Assembly (NCBI RefSeq): GCF_036174265.1 | Contig: NZ_CP108055.1 | Coordinates: forward strand, 6,634,001-6,698,000 | DNA: 64,000 bases | From: Streptomyces sp. NBC_00285 | Lineage (GTDB): Bacteria > Actinomycetota > Actinomycetes > Streptomycetales > Streptomycetaceae | Direction: 5' to 3' | Part shown: one piece after another, positions 1 through 10,140 of the stretch | Position numbering within the stretch: position 1 is the stretch's first letter | Layout of the letters: every line of letters begins with the position of its first letter | Notes under the pieces: model-generated | The model's database searches: none | The model's input: the letters and a program-made list of their open reading frames with translations, nothing else | Told to the model about the DNA's origin: nothing | Program-made: the position numbers and the translations under genes

Positions 1-10
1 GGGCCCCGCC

Positions 11-658
11 GTGGCCGCCAAGCCCGTGGCCGTGCAGGCCAAGCCGGTCAAGCGCCTGGTCGTGCTGGTCTCCGGATCCGGTACGAACCTTCAGGCGCTG
101 CTGGACGGCATCGCGAAGGCCGGGCCCGAGGAGTACGGCGCCGAGATCGTGGCCGTCGGCGCCGACCGGGAGAACATCGAGGGGCTCGCGCGGGCCGAGC
201 GGGCCGGGCTGCCGACCTTCGTGTGCAGGGTCAGGGACCACGAGACCCGCGAGGAGTGGGACGCCGCGCTCGCCGAGGCCGTCTCCGCCCACGAACCGGA
301 CCTCGTGGTGTCCGCCGGGTTCATGAAGATCGTGGGCAAGGAGTTCCTCGCCCGGTTCGGCGGGCGGTTCGTCAACACCCATCCCGCGCTGCTGCCCAGT
401 TTTCCGGGGGCCCACGGAGTGCGCGACGCGCTCGCGTACGGAGCCAGGGTCACCGGCTGCACCGTCCACTTCGTCGACGACGGCGTCGACACCGGACCGA
501 TCATCGCCCAGGGCGTGGTGGAGATCCGGGACGAGGACGACGAGAGCGCTCTGCACGAGCGCATCAAGGAAGTCGAGCGAAGACTGCTCGTCGAGGTCGT
601 GGGGCGGATCGCCCGCAACGGCCATCGCATTGAGGGACGAAAGGTAGTTATCCAGTGA
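11..658 (+). CDS. purN: Phosphoribosylglycinamide formyltransferase (GART), purN
   Basis: The 215-residue product transfers the formyl group of 10-formyl-THF to glycinamide ribonucleotide, the third step of cytoplasmic purine synthesis. The N-terminal [17 protein letters not shown] is the phosphate-binding loop. The catalytic set of the E. coli enzyme is conserved: Asn122 and His124 in [16 protein letters not shown] and Asp160 in [11 protein letters not shown]. Length fits the family (about 210). A GTG at position 11 is used; only ten bases lie upstream in the window, so a slightly longer N-terminus cannot be excluded. The stop overlaps the purH start by four bases, so the two genes are translationally coupled and form one purine operon. 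Confidence 0.96.
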   Translation: MAAKPVAVQAKPVKRLVVLVSGSGTNLQALLDGIAKAGPEEYGAEIVAVGADRENIEGLARAERAGLPTFVCRVRDHETREEWDAALAEAVSAHEPDLVVSAGFMKIVGKEFLARFGGRFVNTHPALLPSFPGAHGVRDALAYGARVTGCTVHFVDDGVDTGPIIAQGVVEIRDEDDESALHERIKEVERRLLVEVVGRIARNGHRIEGRKVVIQ

Positions 659-2229
659 CCGCCGAGAGCATCGAGAACGGCAAGCGGGCCATCCGTCGCG
701 CGCTCGTCAGCGTCTATGACAAGACCGGGCTCGAAGAGCTCGCCCGCGGGCTGCACGAGGCCGGCGTGGAACTCGTCTCCACCGGGTCCACCGCGGGCCG
801 TATCGCCGCCGCCGGCGTCCCCGTCACCAAGGTCGAGGAGCTCACCGGCTTCCCCGAGTGCCTCGACGGCCGCGTCAAGACCCTGCACCCGCGCGTGCAC
901 GCCGGCATCCTCGCGGACCTGCGGCTGGAGGACCACCGGCAGCAGCTGGCCGAGCTGGGCATCGAGCCGTTCGACCTGGTCGTCAGCAACCTCTACCCGT
1001 TCCGCGAGACCGTCGCGTCCGGTGCCACCCCCGACGAGTGCGTCGAGCAGATCGACATCGGCGGCCCGTCGATGGTCCGCGCGGCCGCCAAGAACCACCC
1101 GTCCGTCGCGATCGTCACCAGCCCCGCGCGGTACGCGGACGTCCTCGCCGCGGTCAAGGACGGCGGCTTCGGCCTCGCCGTCCGCAAGCGGCTCGCGGCG
1201 GAGGCCTTCCAGCACACGGCGTCGTACGACGTGGCGGTCGCGAGCTGGTTCGCGAGCGAGTACGCGCCGGTCGACGAGTCGCAGTTCCCCGACTTCCTCG
1301 GCGCGACCTGGGAGCGCGAGAACACCCTGCGCTACGGCGAGAACCCGCACCAGCCGGCCGCGCTCTACGTCGACGGCAGCGGTGGCGGTCTCGCGCAGGC
1401 CGAGCAGCTGCACGGCAAGGAGATGTCGTACAACAACTACACGGACACGGACGCCGCCCGCCGTGCCGCGTACGACTACGCCGAGCCCTGTGTCGCGATC
1501 ATCAAGCACGCCAACCCGTGCGGTATCGCGATCGGTTCGGACGTCGCCGAGGCGCACCGCAAGGCGCACGCGTGTGACCCCCTGTCGGCGTTCGGCGGCG
1601 TGATCGCGGTCAACCGCCCTGTGACGAAGGAGCTGGCCGAGCAGGTCGCCCCGATCTTCACCGAGGTCATCGTCGCGCCCGACTACGAGGAGGGCGCGCT
1701 GGAGATCCTCGCCAAGCGGAAGAACCTCCGCGTGCTGAAGACCCCGGCCGGCCCGTCCAACGTGGTCGAGCTGAAGCCGATCGACGGTGGCGTGCTGCTC
1801 CAGGTCACCGACCGCCTCCAGGCCGACGGCGACGACCCGGCCAACTGGACGCTGGCGACGGGCGACGCGCTCTCCGCGTCCGACCTCGCCGACCTCGCCT
1901 TCGCGTGGAAGGCCTGCCGCGCGGTGAAGTCCAACGCGATCCTGCTGGCCAAGGACGGTGCCTCGGTCGGCGTCGGCATGGGCCAGGTCAACCGCGTCGA
2001 CTCCGCGAAACTCGCCGTCGAGCGGGCGGGCGAGGAGCGGGCGCGGGGTTCGTTCGCGGCCTCGGACGCGTTCTTCCCGTTCCCGGACGGGCTTGAGGTC
2101 CTGACCGAGGCGGGCGTCAAGGCCGTTGTCCAGCCAGGTGGTTCGCTCCGCGACGAGCTGACCGTCGAGGCCGCGCAGAAGGCCGGCGTCACGATGTACT
2201 TCACGGGGACGCGGCACTTCTTCCACTGA
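655..2229 (+). CDS. purH: Bifunctional AICAR formyltransferase / IMP cyclohydrolase
   Basis: PurH (524 residues, usual length) carries out the last two steps of IMP synthesis. The N-terminal MGS-like cyclohydrolase domain (about 1-160) starts [19 protein letters not shown] and contains [15 protein letters not shown]. The C-terminal formyltransferase domain contains the catalytic Lys-His of IIKHANPCG and ends in [10 protein letters not shown], typical of the family. The GTG start overlaps the purN stop (GTGA). 10-formyl-THF for both purN and purH would come from folD about 3 kb downstream and from glyA at 34.9 kb. The gene ends 24 bases before the convergent kinase gene. Confidence 0.97.
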   Translation: MTAESIENGKRAIRRALVSVYDKTGLEELARGLHEAGVELVSTGSTAGRIAAAGVPVTKVEELTGFPECLDGRVKTLHPRVHAGILADLRLEDHRQQLAELGIEPFDLVVSNLYPFRETVASGATPDECVEQIDIGGPSMVRAAAKNHPSVAIVTSPARYADVLAAVKDGGFGLAVRKRLAAEAFQHTASYDVAVASWFASEYAPVDESQFPDFLGATWERENTLRYGENPHQPAALYVDGSGGGLAQAEQLHGKEMSYNNYTDTDAARRAAYDYAEPCVAIIKHANPCGIAIGSDVAEAHRKAHACDPLSAFGGVIAVNRPVTKELAEQVAPIFTEVIVAPDYEEGALEILAKRKNLRVLKTPAGPSNVVELKPIDGGVLLQVTDRLQADGDDPANWTLATGDALSASDLADLAFAWKACRAVKSNAILLAKDGASVGVGMGQVNRVDSAKLAVERAGEERARGSFAASDAFFPFPDGLEVLTEAGVKAVVQPGGSLRDELTVEAAQKAGVTMYFTGTRHFFH

Positions 2230-2253
2230 CACCGACCCGCCCAGAGGGCGACG

Positions 2254-3921
2254 CTACGTCGAACTGCGCAGCGCCGCCCAGGTGTTGGGCCCCACCTGGC
2301 CGTCCACCTCCAGCCCCTTCGCGCTCTGGAACTGCTTGACCGCGGACTGCGTGTCCTTGCCGAACTCGCCGTCCACGCCCGAACCGCCGACGCTGTAGCC
2401 GCGCTTGGTGAGCATGCACTGCACCTGGACGACCCGCTGGCCCGTGTCGCCGTAGTCGGTGAGTTCGGTGCCGGAGTAGTAGGTGCAGCCGGAGATCCAG
2501 GCGGGGGTGGCCGGGGGTGCCGTGGTCTTCGTGACCGTGGCGGTGGGGGTGGGAGCGGTGCTGCTGCCACCGCCCGTGCCCGTGCTGTCACCGGCGCGGG
2601 TGGCCGTCGCGGACGGCGTGCTCCCGGGCTCGCCGCTGCTTACCCCGCCGGTGCCCTTCTGGCCCTTGTCCTCGCTGTCCTTCTTGCCGTCGGCCTTGCC
2701 GGAGGGTGAGGCCGAGACGCTGGGCCGGGACGAGGCCGGTGCGGCACTGCTGCTGCCGACGGACGTCGGGGCGGCTGCGGCCGGGGAGTCGAGGCCCGGC
2801 CGGGTGAGCAGGAAGGCGCCGACGGCCACGGCCCCGACGGCGACACCCGCGGCGACGGTCAGCAAGGACCTGCGCCGTCTGCCGTTCCCGGCGCTCGCCG
2901 GAGCGGCGACGGGCGAGAGGACGGGCGCGGTCGGCGTGCGGAGATGTCCGCCCTGCCGGACGGACACGCCCTCCAGGGCCGCGCACCCCTGCTGCCGGTC
3001 CAGGAGCCGGGAGGCCAGCGGTTCCTGCCAGTGGGCGGCGCGGCCGTGCCCGGCGGCCGTGGCGGCGTCGGTCAGCTGCCGCGGGGTGGGGCGCCCGGCG
3101 GGGTCCTTGTCGAGGCAGGCGGACAGCAACGCGGCCAACGCGGGGTCCGTCTGCGCGAGTTCGGCCATGACCTCGGCGTCGGGTGCCTCGAAGGCGACCC
3201 GGTGCATGACGTCCACGCCGGTCCCGTCGCCGAAGGGGGCGTGCCCGGTGGCGGCGTAGACGAGGGTGCAGCCGAGGGAGAATACGTCGGAGACGGCGTC
3301 GCAGCGGCCCTCGCGCAGATACTCGGGCGCCATGTACGCGGGCGTGCCGACGCGGTTGCCGGTCGTGGTGATCGCGCTGCTGTCGGCGGCGAACGAGATG
3401 CCGAAGTCGATGACGTGCGCGCCCCGGGGGGACAGGATCACGTTGGACGGCTTGAGATCCCGGTGGACGACCCCGGAGGCGGTCAGCGCCGACAGGGCCT
3501 CACCGAGTTCCGCCACCAGCCGCCACACCCCGGCCGGCTGCATCGGCCCGCACTCGCGGAGCGCGTCGGAGAGGCCGAGTCCGGGCAGGTACTCGGTGGC
3601 CATCCACAGCAGTGTGTCGTCGAATCCGGTGCCGATCAGGTGCGGTGCGCGCGGTGTCCTGACCCGCCCGTGCACGGCGGCCTCCCGCTCGAACCGACGC
3701 CGGAAGTCCGGCCCTTCGGCGTACTCGGGCCGGATCACCTTCACGGCGGCGAGCCCGGGGCTGTCGTCGGCGTGCCGGGCCAGGTAGACCCGGCCCATGC
3801 CGCCGCTGCCGAGCAGCCCGAGCGGGACGTACGGTCCGATCCGCCCGGGGTCGGCGGGCAGCAGGGGCGCCGCACCCACCTGCCGCAGCGCGGAGTCACC
3901 GACCGCCGATATGTCTGTCAC
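2254..3921 (-). CDS. Membrane Ser/Thr protein kinase with C-terminal peptidoglycan-binding domain
   Basis: A 555-residue Hanks-type kinase. The glycine loop LGSGGMGRVYLA is near residue 37, the ATP lysine is in AAVKVI (about 61), the catalytic loop HRDLKPSN has Asp155, and DFG is at about 172. After a juxtamembrane linker there is one hydrophobic segment (about 351-370, VAAGVAVGAVAVGAFLL). A long Ser/Thr/Pro/Gly-rich extracellular stretch follows, then a PG_binding_1 domain (about 490-553) with VDGEFGKDTQSAVKQFQ and VDGQVGPNTWAALR. It has no PASTA repeats, so cell-wall sensing would depend on the PG-binding fold. It is a separate unit from the RDD gene, since a strong terminator lies between them. 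Partners are not visible from sequence. Confidence 0.93.
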   Translation of the reverse strand: MTDISAVGDSALRQVGAAPLLPADPGRIGPYVPLGLLGSGGMGRVYLARHADDSPGLAAVKVIRPEYAEGPDFRRRFEREAAVHGRVRTPRAPHLIGTGFDDTLLWMATEYLPGLGLSDALRECGPMQPAGVWRLVAELGEALSALTASGVVHRDLKPSNVILSPRGAHVIDFGISFAADSSAITTTGNRVGTPAYMAPEYLREGRCDAVSDVFSLGCTLVYAATGHAPFGDGTGVDVMHRVAFEAPDAEVMAELAQTDPALAALLSACLDKDPAGRPTPRQLTDAATAAGHGRAAHWQEPLASRLLDRQQGCAALEGVSVRQGGHLRTPTAPVLSPVAAPASAGNGRRRRSLLTVAAGVAVGAVAVGAFLLTRPGLDSPAAAAPTSVGSSSAAPASSRPSVSASPSGKADGKKDSEDKGQKGTGGVSSGEPGSTPSATATRAGDSTGTGGGSSTAPTPTATVTKTTAPPATPAWISGCTYYSGTELTDYGDTGQRVVQVQCMLTKRGYSVGGSGVDGEFGKDTQSAVKQFQSAKGLEVDGQVGPNTWAALRSST

Positions 3922-4085
3922 GCCCCCGACCTGCCTCTTCCGTTCACAACGTGCTCTCGTGTCACGCCAGTTGACGGGGAGAGGCTATCGCCCGGCGCGG
4001 GGCAGCGGTCGCGATACGGCGGTACCGGGGTGGGGAACGCGGCCCTGCACCTCATACTGCCCGACCTCCAGGAAGTACCGCAGCG

Positions 4086-4122
4086 CCCCGGGGCCGTGTC
4101 ACGGCGTGACACGGCCCCGGGG
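4086..4122 (-). terminator. Perfect 17-bp stem hairpin downstream of the RDD gene
   Basis: Two 17-base arms (4086-4102 and 4106-4122) are exact reverse complements with a 3-base GGC loop. The hairpin begins 56 bases after the stop of the leftward RDD gene and lies upstream of the kinase gene. It probably ends the RDD transcript. There is no U-tract, which is common for GC-rich actinobacterial terminators. Confidence 0.8.
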
Positions 4123-4177
4123 AGAGTACGGCGAGAAGGCCATGGGCGATCTGCCGTCAATGGTGGTGAAGCGGCGC

Positions 4178-4837
4178 TCAGTTCGTACGGATGACGATGG
4201 ACGAGCAGACCTTGTCGGCGAAGGTCTGACGCTTGGCGTCCCAGGCCGGCCAGAGCCAGCCGAGGTAGCACGCGAGGCTGTCCAGGAAGTGCGCGAGACG
4301 GCGGACGAAGGCCATGCCGACGCCGAGGGGCTGGCCGTCGATCTCCCGCACCAGTCGGATGCCGAGCGCCTTCTTGCCGAGCGTCTGGCCGGTACGGCCC
4401 TCCATGATCAGCAGCCAGATCGCGAGGCCGATGATGCCGAGGTAGCCGATGATCATCAGGGCCGCCGTCTTGTTGGCCGCTCCGACGCCCACGATGATGT
4501 ACGGCACCACGAACACGAGCATGTCGACCAGGGTGCCGAGGAAGCGCTGGCCCCAGTTCGCGTACGGGGGCTGCGCGCCGTAGCCCGGCTGCTGCGGGTA
4601 GCCGTAGGCGGAGGCCGGGACCTGCGGCGCCTGCGGGTAGCCGTAACCCGGCTGCTGCGGGTAGCCCTGCTGCGGCGGCACACCCTGCGGGGGCTGCTGC
4701 GGGTAGCCGTAACCGGGCTGCTGGGGCGGCTGCTGCTGCGGCGGCTGCTGGGGGTAGCCGTAGCCGGGCTGCTGCTGGGGCTGCTGCTTGGGGTCCTGCG
4801 GCTGTCCGTAAGGGTTGTTGGGCGAGCCGAAACTCAT
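4178..4837 (-). CDS. RDD family membrane protein with Pro/Gln/Gly-rich N-terminus
   Basis: A 219-residue protein. Residues 1-95 are low-complexity PQ/GYPQQP repeats. An RDD domain follows (about 97-212) with the defining Arg in NWGQRFLGTLVDMLVFVVP and three hydrophobic segments, ending with RRLAHFLDSL. I chose the ATG at 4837 (MSFGSPNNPYG) because GGAGG sits 5-9 bases before it; the longer frame upstream has no ribosome site and poor composition. RDD proteins are integral membrane proteins of generally unknown function. Proline-rich N-terminal tails are frequent in actinobacterial members. It is divergent from folD. Confidence 0.88.
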   Translation of the reverse strand: MSFGSPNNPYGQPQDPKQQPQQQPGYGYPQQPPQQQPPQQPGYGYPQQPPQGVPPQQGYPQQPGYGYPQAPQVPASAYGYPQQPGYGAQPPYANWGQRFLGTLVDMLVFVVPYIIVGVGAANKTAALMIIGYLGIIGLAIWLLIMEGRTGQTLGKKALGIRLVREIDGQPLGVGMAFVRRLAHFLDSLACYLGWLWPAWDAKRQTFADKVCSSIVIRTN

Positions 4838-5020
4838 GATGATCCTCCGTCGAGCGAGCTGGGGACAATGCGGACTGCGCGGAGGAACGTCATGGTCTGA
4901 GCGGTTTGCCCCCGAACACCCACCGCGACACTGCGCCACATATCGTTCTAGGCAGGTCTGTTGTTGTCCAGCGGCATTCCGTATGTGTTGTGCAAGTGCA
5001 ACCTCGCCGATCATGGACGG

Positions 5021-5053
5021 GGCCCCGGTGGAACCCGGATTGGAACCGGGGCC
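5021..5053 (+). promoter_or_regulatory. Hairpin in the folD leader
   Basis: Nine-base arms GGCCCCGGT (5021-5029) and ACCGGGGCC (5045-5053) enclose a 15-base loop, just upstream of the folD ribosome site. It could be a leader structure or a processing signal. It does not match the ZTP riboswitch found before glyA. Confidence 0.35.
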
Positions 5054-5076
5054 GGGTCATCCGCGAGGATGGGGGC

Positions 5077-5931
5077 ATGACCGCCCAGATTCTCGATGGC
5101 AAGGCCACCGCAGCCGCGATCAAGTCCGATCTGACCGCCCGCGTGGCGGCGCTGAAGGAGAAGGGCGTCACGCCCGGCCTCGGCACGATCCTCGTCGGGA
5201 GCGACCCCGGCAGCCAGAAGTACGTCGCGGGCAAGCACCGCGACTGCGCGGAGGTCGGCATCGCCTCCATCCAGCGTGAACTGCCGGAAACGGCCACGCA
5301 GGGGGAGATCGAGGCCGTCGTCCGCGAACTGAACGACGACCCGACGTGCACCGGTTACATCGTCCAGCTGCCGCTGCCCAAGGGCATCGACGAAAACCGG
5401 ATCCTGGAGCTCATGGACCCGGACAAGGACGCGGACGGGCTGCACCCGATGAACCTCGGCCGCCTCGTCCTCAACGAGCCCGCGCCGCTGCCCTGCACCC
5501 CCAACGGCGTCCTCACCCTGCTGCGTCGCTACGGCGTCGAGATCAAGGGCGCAGAGGTCGTGGTCGTCGGACGTGGCGTGACCATCGGCCGCCCGATGCC
5601 CCTGCTGCTCACGCGCCGCAGCGAGAACGCGACCGTGACCCAGTGCCACACCGGCACCCGTGACCTGTCGTCGCACCTCAAGCGAGCCGACATCATCGTC
5701 GCCGCCGCCGGTTCCGCCCACCTGATCCGTCCCGAGGACGTGAAGCCGGGCGCTGCCGTCCTCGACGTCGGTGTCTCCCGCAACGCCGAGGGGAAGATCG
5801 TCGGCGACGTCCACCCCGGTGTCGCCGAGGTGGCCGGCTTCGTCTCCCCGAACCCCGGCGGCGTCGGCCCGATGACCCGCGCCCAGCTGCTCGTCAACGT
5901 GGTGGAGGCGGCGGAGCGCAGTGTCGGCTGA
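5077..5931 (+). CDS. folD: Methylene-THF dehydrogenase / methenyl-THF cyclohydrolase FolD
   Basis: The 284-residue bifunctional enzyme interconverts 5,10-methylene-THF and 10-formyl-THF, supplying formyl groups to PurN and PurH. The substrate-site Tyr and Lys appear in [12 protein letters not shown] (about 46-57). The family signatures are [23 protein letters not shown] and, for NAD(P) binding, [13 protein letters not shown]. The C-terminus reads [19 protein letters not shown]. The ATG at 5077 gives the exact family length and follows GAGGATGGGGGC; a longer open frame upstream is not needed. The end overlaps the DUF3017 gene by 11 bases, an arrangement common in Streptomyces. Confidence 0.96.
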   Translation: MTAQILDGKATAAAIKSDLTARVAALKEKGVTPGLGTILVGSDPGSQKYVAGKHRDCAEVGIASIQRELPETATQGEIEAVVRELNDDPTCTGYIVQLPLPKGIDENRILELMDPDKDADGLHPMNLGRLVLNEPAPLPCTPNGVLTLLRRYGVEIKGAEVVVVGRGVTIGRPMPLLLTRRSENATVTQCHTGTRDLSSHLKRADIIVAAAGSAHLIRPEDVKPGAAVLDVGVSRNAEGKIVGDVHPGVAEVAGFVSPNPGGVGPMTRAQLLVNVVEAAERSVG

Positions 5932-6496
5932 CGCGAGTGGGTCCCGGAAGCCGGGCAGCACGGAGGCGGCCGAGGTGAAGGAGCCCCAGGAGTCCGGCGC
6001 CGTCGAGGAGCCGAGCGCCGGCGGGGAGCGGGATCCCGAGGGGCAGGCCGGGATCGTCGTACGGGACGCGATCAGCGCGCCCGACGTCGACGGGCAGCCG
6101 CGCCGGGCGACCCGGCGCTTTCCGCTGTTCACCCGGGACACCGCGCGGCCCGAGGGCGGTGGCCGGGCCGCACCGCGGGACGCGCCCGCGCCCGCCCGGC
6201 AGTGGCCGATCCTCGCCGTGCTCGCGGCGGTCGGACTCGGCCTGCTGCTGACCGCCCTCGACCAGTTCCGCGTCGGCACACTCCTGATCGGTGTCGCCCT
6301 GCTCGTCGGTGCCGTGCTGCGCTGGCTGCTGCCGGATGTCGGCATGCTCGCGGTGCGCTCCCGCTTCACCGACATCGCCACCTACGGCGGACTCGGCACC
6401 GCGATCGTCCTGCTGGCGATGATGGTGCAGCCGCACCCGTGGCTGGTGATCCCGTTCCTCAAGGACACCCTGCACTTCACGGTCAGCAGCAGCTGA
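5921..6496 (+). CDS. DUF3017 membrane protein
   Basis: A 191-residue protein with an acidic, disordered N-terminal half and three hydrophobic segments in the C-terminal 90 residues: [33 protein letters not shown] and [16 protein letters not shown]. This fits DUF3017, which is found next to folD in actinobacteria. The GTG start lies inside the folD 3' end, so translation is probably coupled. Function is unknown. Family DUF3017 proteins are often shorter; the extra N-terminal segment here is compositionally biased and may be linker. Confidence 0.82.
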   Translation: MSADASGSRKPGSTEAAEVKEPQESGAVEEPSAGGERDPEGQAGIVVRDAISAPDVDGQPRRATRRFPLFTRDTARPEGGGRAAPRDAPAPARQWPILAVLAAVGLGLLLTALDQFRVGTLLIGVALLVGAVLRWLLPDVGMLAVRSRFTDIATYGGLGTAIVLLAMMVQPHPWLVIPFLKDTLHFTVSSS

Positions 6497-6659
6497 ACCC
6501 CCGGCTGCGACAGCGGTCCGCCCCCACCCCCGATGAGGGACGGACCGCCGTCACGACCCAGCCTTCCGTGCCGTGAACCGGCTGTTCAACAGCTGTCAGT
6601 GCGCTGTGTCACAGCGGTGACGGTTCCGGCACGGTGTGCGGGACCTGCCACAGCCGTCC

Positions 6660-6725
6660 CGGTTCCAGGAACCGATCAGGTCTCTGACGTCGTCAATTGC
6701 CTGGAAGCAGGTCCTGGAAACAGGT
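6660..6725 (+). promoter_or_regulatory. Palindrome plus tandem palindromic repeats upstream of the HTH gene
   Basis: Two elements lie within 90 bases of the HTH gene start. A 15-base perfect palindrome CGGTTCC-A-GGAACCG is at 6660-6674. Two tandem 13-base copies, CCTGGAAGCAGGT (6700-6712) and CCTGGAAACAGGT (6713-6725), differ at one base, and each is itself an inverted repeat CCTG-N4-CAGG. The spacing and symmetry suggest operator sites, possibly for the HTH proteins encoded downstream. Confidence 0.45.
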
Positions 6726-6747
6726 GTGGACGCCGTGGAGGTGGGCG

Positions 6748-7203
6748 ATGAGTGGCTGGCAGGCGCTGCCCGACGATCTGCCGCCGGAGGTGCGGCACTT
6801 CGTGGAGCAGCTCAGGCGGCTCAAGGACCGCACGGGGCTCAGCCTCGTCTCGCTGGGCGCCCGCACCGCGTACAGCAAGTCCTCCTGGCACCGCTATCTC
6901 AACGCCACCCAGCCGCCGCCCCGCCAGGCCGTCGCCGCCCTGTGCCGGATCGCGGGGCTCGACGGCACCGACACCGAACGCCTCGCCGTGCGCTGGGAAC
7001 TGGCGGTCCAGGCCTGGCCCCGGCCGGCCACGGCGCCCCCGCCCGACGCCGGAGAGGGGTACGAGGACGACCCGACCCTGCCGTGGTGGGACGAGCCGCC
7101 CCGGGAGAAGGGCGGCGGGATGAACCGGCTGCTGCTGTCCGCCGTACTGCTGCTCGCCGTCCTGCTGCTGATCGGGATCGCCGGGGTCGTGGCCTCCGGG
7201 TGA
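6748..7203 (+). CDS. Small membrane-anchored helix-turn-helix protein
   Basis: A 151-residue protein. Residues 1-85 resemble an XRE-type DNA-binding domain (FVEQLRRLKDRTGLSLVSLG followed by YSKSSWHRYLN and AVAALCRIAGL). An acidic/Pro linker follows, and one C-terminal hydrophobic segment (about 126-150, LLLSAVLLLAVLLLIGIAGVVA) should anchor it in the membrane with the DNA-binding part inside. The ATG at 6748 follows GGAGGTGGGCG. The N-terminal domain is clearly paralogous to that of the next gene (WxALPD, QLRRLxDRxGLS, YSKxSWxRYLN, WELA). Target genes are unknown, though the repeats just upstream are plausible binding sites. Confidence 0.8.
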   Translation: MSGWQALPDDLPPEVRHFVEQLRRLKDRTGLSLVSLGARTAYSKSSWHRYLNATQPPPRQAVAALCRIAGLDGTDTERLAVRWELAVQAWPRPATAPPPDAGEGYEDDPTLPWWDEPPREKGGGMNRLLLSAVLLLAVLLLIGIAGVVASG

Positions 7204-7259
7204 ACCGGAAACTGCCGTGACCGGCGTTATTTCCGGTGTGTGCCTCCTGTGGTGATGTA

Positions 7260-7317
7260 TTGACAAGTTTGCGCATTTGATACGGCGCTGTTCGAAGCTG
7301 AAGCTAACGTGTCGAAC
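7260..7317 (+). promoter_or_regulatory. Possible promoter region with inverted repeat
   Basis: In the 268-base gap before the second HTH gene there is a TTGACA hexamer (7260-7265) in a relatively AT-rich stretch. An inverted repeat GTTCGA-N16-TCGAAC follows (7290-7295 and 7312-7317). A convincing -10 at standard spacing is not visible, so the promoter call is tentative. Confidence 0.3.
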
Positions 7318-7471
7318 TTGTCGATGCTCCCGTACGCCCCCCACCCGCGGAACTGAGATCCTTAGGGGACGCATCCTTGTGGGTAGCCACAACGGGGACT
7401 CGGCAGAGGGCACCACGCACGGGGAAATGCGGGGAACAGCCGCACCGACCGGGGGGAAGAGGGGGGGAGCA

Positions 7472-8680
7472 ATGCCTCGTTGGAGGGCCTTGCCCGATGA
7501 ACTGGATCCGCAGGTCAGGGAGTTCGCGAGCCAGCTGCGGCGGCTCGTGGACCGCAGCGGCCTGAGCATCGCGGCCGTCGCCGACCGCACGGGCTACAGC
7601 AAGACGTCCTGGGAGCGCTATCTCAACGGCAGACTGCTCGCGCCGAAGGGTGCGATCGTCGCCCTGGCCGAGGTGACCGGCACCAATCCCGTTCACCTGA
7701 CCACGATGTGGGAGCTCGCCGAACGCGCCTGGAGCCGTTCGGAGATGCGCCACGACATGACCATGGAAGCCATCCGGATCTCCCAGGCGCGGGCCGCGCT
7801 CGGCGAGTTCGGGGCGCCGCCCGCGAACGTCAAGGGCGGCAAGGCGGCCCGCAGGAGCGGCAGCGCGACGGCGACGCCAGGGGTGGCGGGACCGGCGGGA
7901 GTCGCCCCCACGGTGCCGCCGCAGCCGGCGCCGCCGGAGACCCGGCCCGCTCGGGACGCCGAGAACGCCGAGGTACGCGGTGGCTCCTCCGGTGCGAACT
8001 CCTGGGGCATCGCCGGATACCAGGGGCCGTCGCAGACCGCCGGACCCACGCCCACGCCCACACCCACGCCCGCATCCGGCTCCTCCGACGGTCCGGGACG
8101 GACGCCGGGCACACCGGGACCGTACGACCAGCCACAGGACGCGCAGCCTCAGGACGCGCGTCCCGCGGACGGCTCCGGCGGCTCGGGGAAACGGCGGCTG
8201 ACGATGTTCCTCGCGGGAGCCGTCGGGGTTCTGGTCGTGGTCGCCGCCGTGTTCTTCCTGACCGACGTCGGCCGGGACAAGAAGAACGAAGGAGCCGGCA
8301 CATCTCCGTCACCGTCCGTCAGCGCCTCTGTGTCGCTGCCGGCCGGGGTCAAGTGCAGCGTCGAGGGGTGCACCGGCAAGGACGCCGAGGCCATGGGGTG
8401 CAGCGGGAATCTGGTGACCACCGCCAGCACCGCGACCGTGGGGGCGACCGTCGTCGAGGTGCGGTACAGCGAGACCTGCGGGGCGGCGTGGGGGCGGATC
8501 ACCCAGGCCGGGCAGGGGGACGCGGTCGAGGTGAGCGCCGGAAAGGTGTCCGAGAAGAGCGAGAGCATCACCGAGGTCGGGGACACGATCGCCTACACAC
8601 CGATGGTCGCCGTGAAGGCGGCGAGTGCGGCGAAGGCGTGCGTGACGCTGGCTTCCGGACAGCAGGGGTGCACCGGCTGA
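7472..8680 (+). CDS. Helix-turn-helix protein with transmembrane segment and DUF2690 domain
   Basis: A 402-residue protein. It has an N-terminal XRE-like domain (1-85, QLRRLVDRSGLSIAAVADRTG, YSKTSWERYLNG), a long Pro/Gly/Ala-rich linker, a single membrane span (about 240-262, FLAGAVGVLVVVAAVFFLTD) and a C-terminal extracytoplasmic domain (about 285-402). The last domain has paired Cys and matches DUF2690: GVKCSVEGCTGKDAEAMGC, VEVRYSETCGAAWGRI. The ATG at 7472 is preceded by GGGGGGGAGCA; the longer frame upstream is promoter DNA. The layout suggests a one-component transmembrane regulator that reads an outside signal. It is a tandem paralogue of the preceding gene, which lacks the outer domain. 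Confidence 0.85.
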   Translation: MPRWRALPDELDPQVREFASQLRRLVDRSGLSIAAVADRTGYSKTSWERYLNGRLLAPKGAIVALAEVTGTNPVHLTTMWELAERAWSRSEMRHDMTMEAIRISQARAALGEFGAPPANVKGGKAARRSGSATATPGVAGPAGVAPTVPPQPAPPETRPARDAENAEVRGGSSGANSWGIAGYQGPSQTAGPTPTPTPTPASGSSDGPGRTPGTPGPYDQPQDAQPQDARPADGSGGSGKRRLTMFLAGAVGVLVVVAAVFFLTDVGRDKKNEGAGTSPSPSVSASVSLPAGVKCSVEGCTGKDAEAMGCSGNLVTTASTATVGATVVEVRYSETCGAAWGRITQAGQGDAVEVSAGKVSEKSESITEVGDTIAYTPMVAVKAASAAKACVTLASGQQGCTG

Positions 8681-8796
8681 CGGGACGCCCCGCGCTCACG
8701 GACGGTCAAATCTTCGGGGAGTGCGCATGGGCTCCCGGATCGGGGGCACGCGGACCAGTACCCCCACGGGAGTCCGGAAAACCGGCAACCCCATAC

Positions 8797-8844
8797 GGCG
8801 GCCGCTCTCGTCCACCCTCTCCCGGACGGGCGGCCGCCTCTTTT
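8797..8844 (+). terminator. Rho-independent terminator
   Basis: Outer arms GGCGGCCGC (8797-8805) and GCGGCCGCC (8830-8838) and inner arms CGTCC/GGACG form a long GC stem, followed at once by TCTTTT (8839-8844). It ends the rightward transcript of the DUF2690 gene. The rest of the 328-base gap 8681-9008 holds no gene, only this terminator and the mdh promoter region. Confidence 0.75.
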
Positions 8845-8918
8845 GTCGGCCGTTCTTCCGGCGGCGTGTGGGGTGGGCCACATGGAGGCGGATGTCCGGC
8901 ATCCCGGATGCGCGATAG

Positions 8919-9998
<1,080 letters not shown>

Positions 9999-10044
9999 GT
10001 TCCGCCCGTCCGGGTTTTCTCGACGGCTCTGTCACGACCTTGCG

Positions 10045-10090
10045 CGGGCCCTGTTCCGGTTCCTTCCGGAGCGGGGCCCGTGGCCGTTTT
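10045..10090 (+). terminator. Terminator of mdh
   Basis: A 15-base stem with two G-U pairs (10045-10059 with 10066-10080) and a 6-base loop, followed a few bases later by TTTTT (10086-10090). It starts 46 bases after the mdh stop. Confidence 0.75.
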
Positions 10091-10140
10091 TCGCCCTACG
10101 GTCGAAGCAGTACCAGACGGTGTGAACCGGGGGTTTCGCG

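Noticed and set aside
91..2232. 713-residue open frame on the minus strand opposite purN-purH
   Set aside because: Composition is Arg/Val/Asp/Gly shadow of GC-rich codons; no ribosome site and complete overlap with two certain genes.
4838..5076. Possible ZTP riboswitch before folD
   Set aside because: The conserved GTGACTGGC and GCCTGGGC elements are absent; only a plain hairpin is present.
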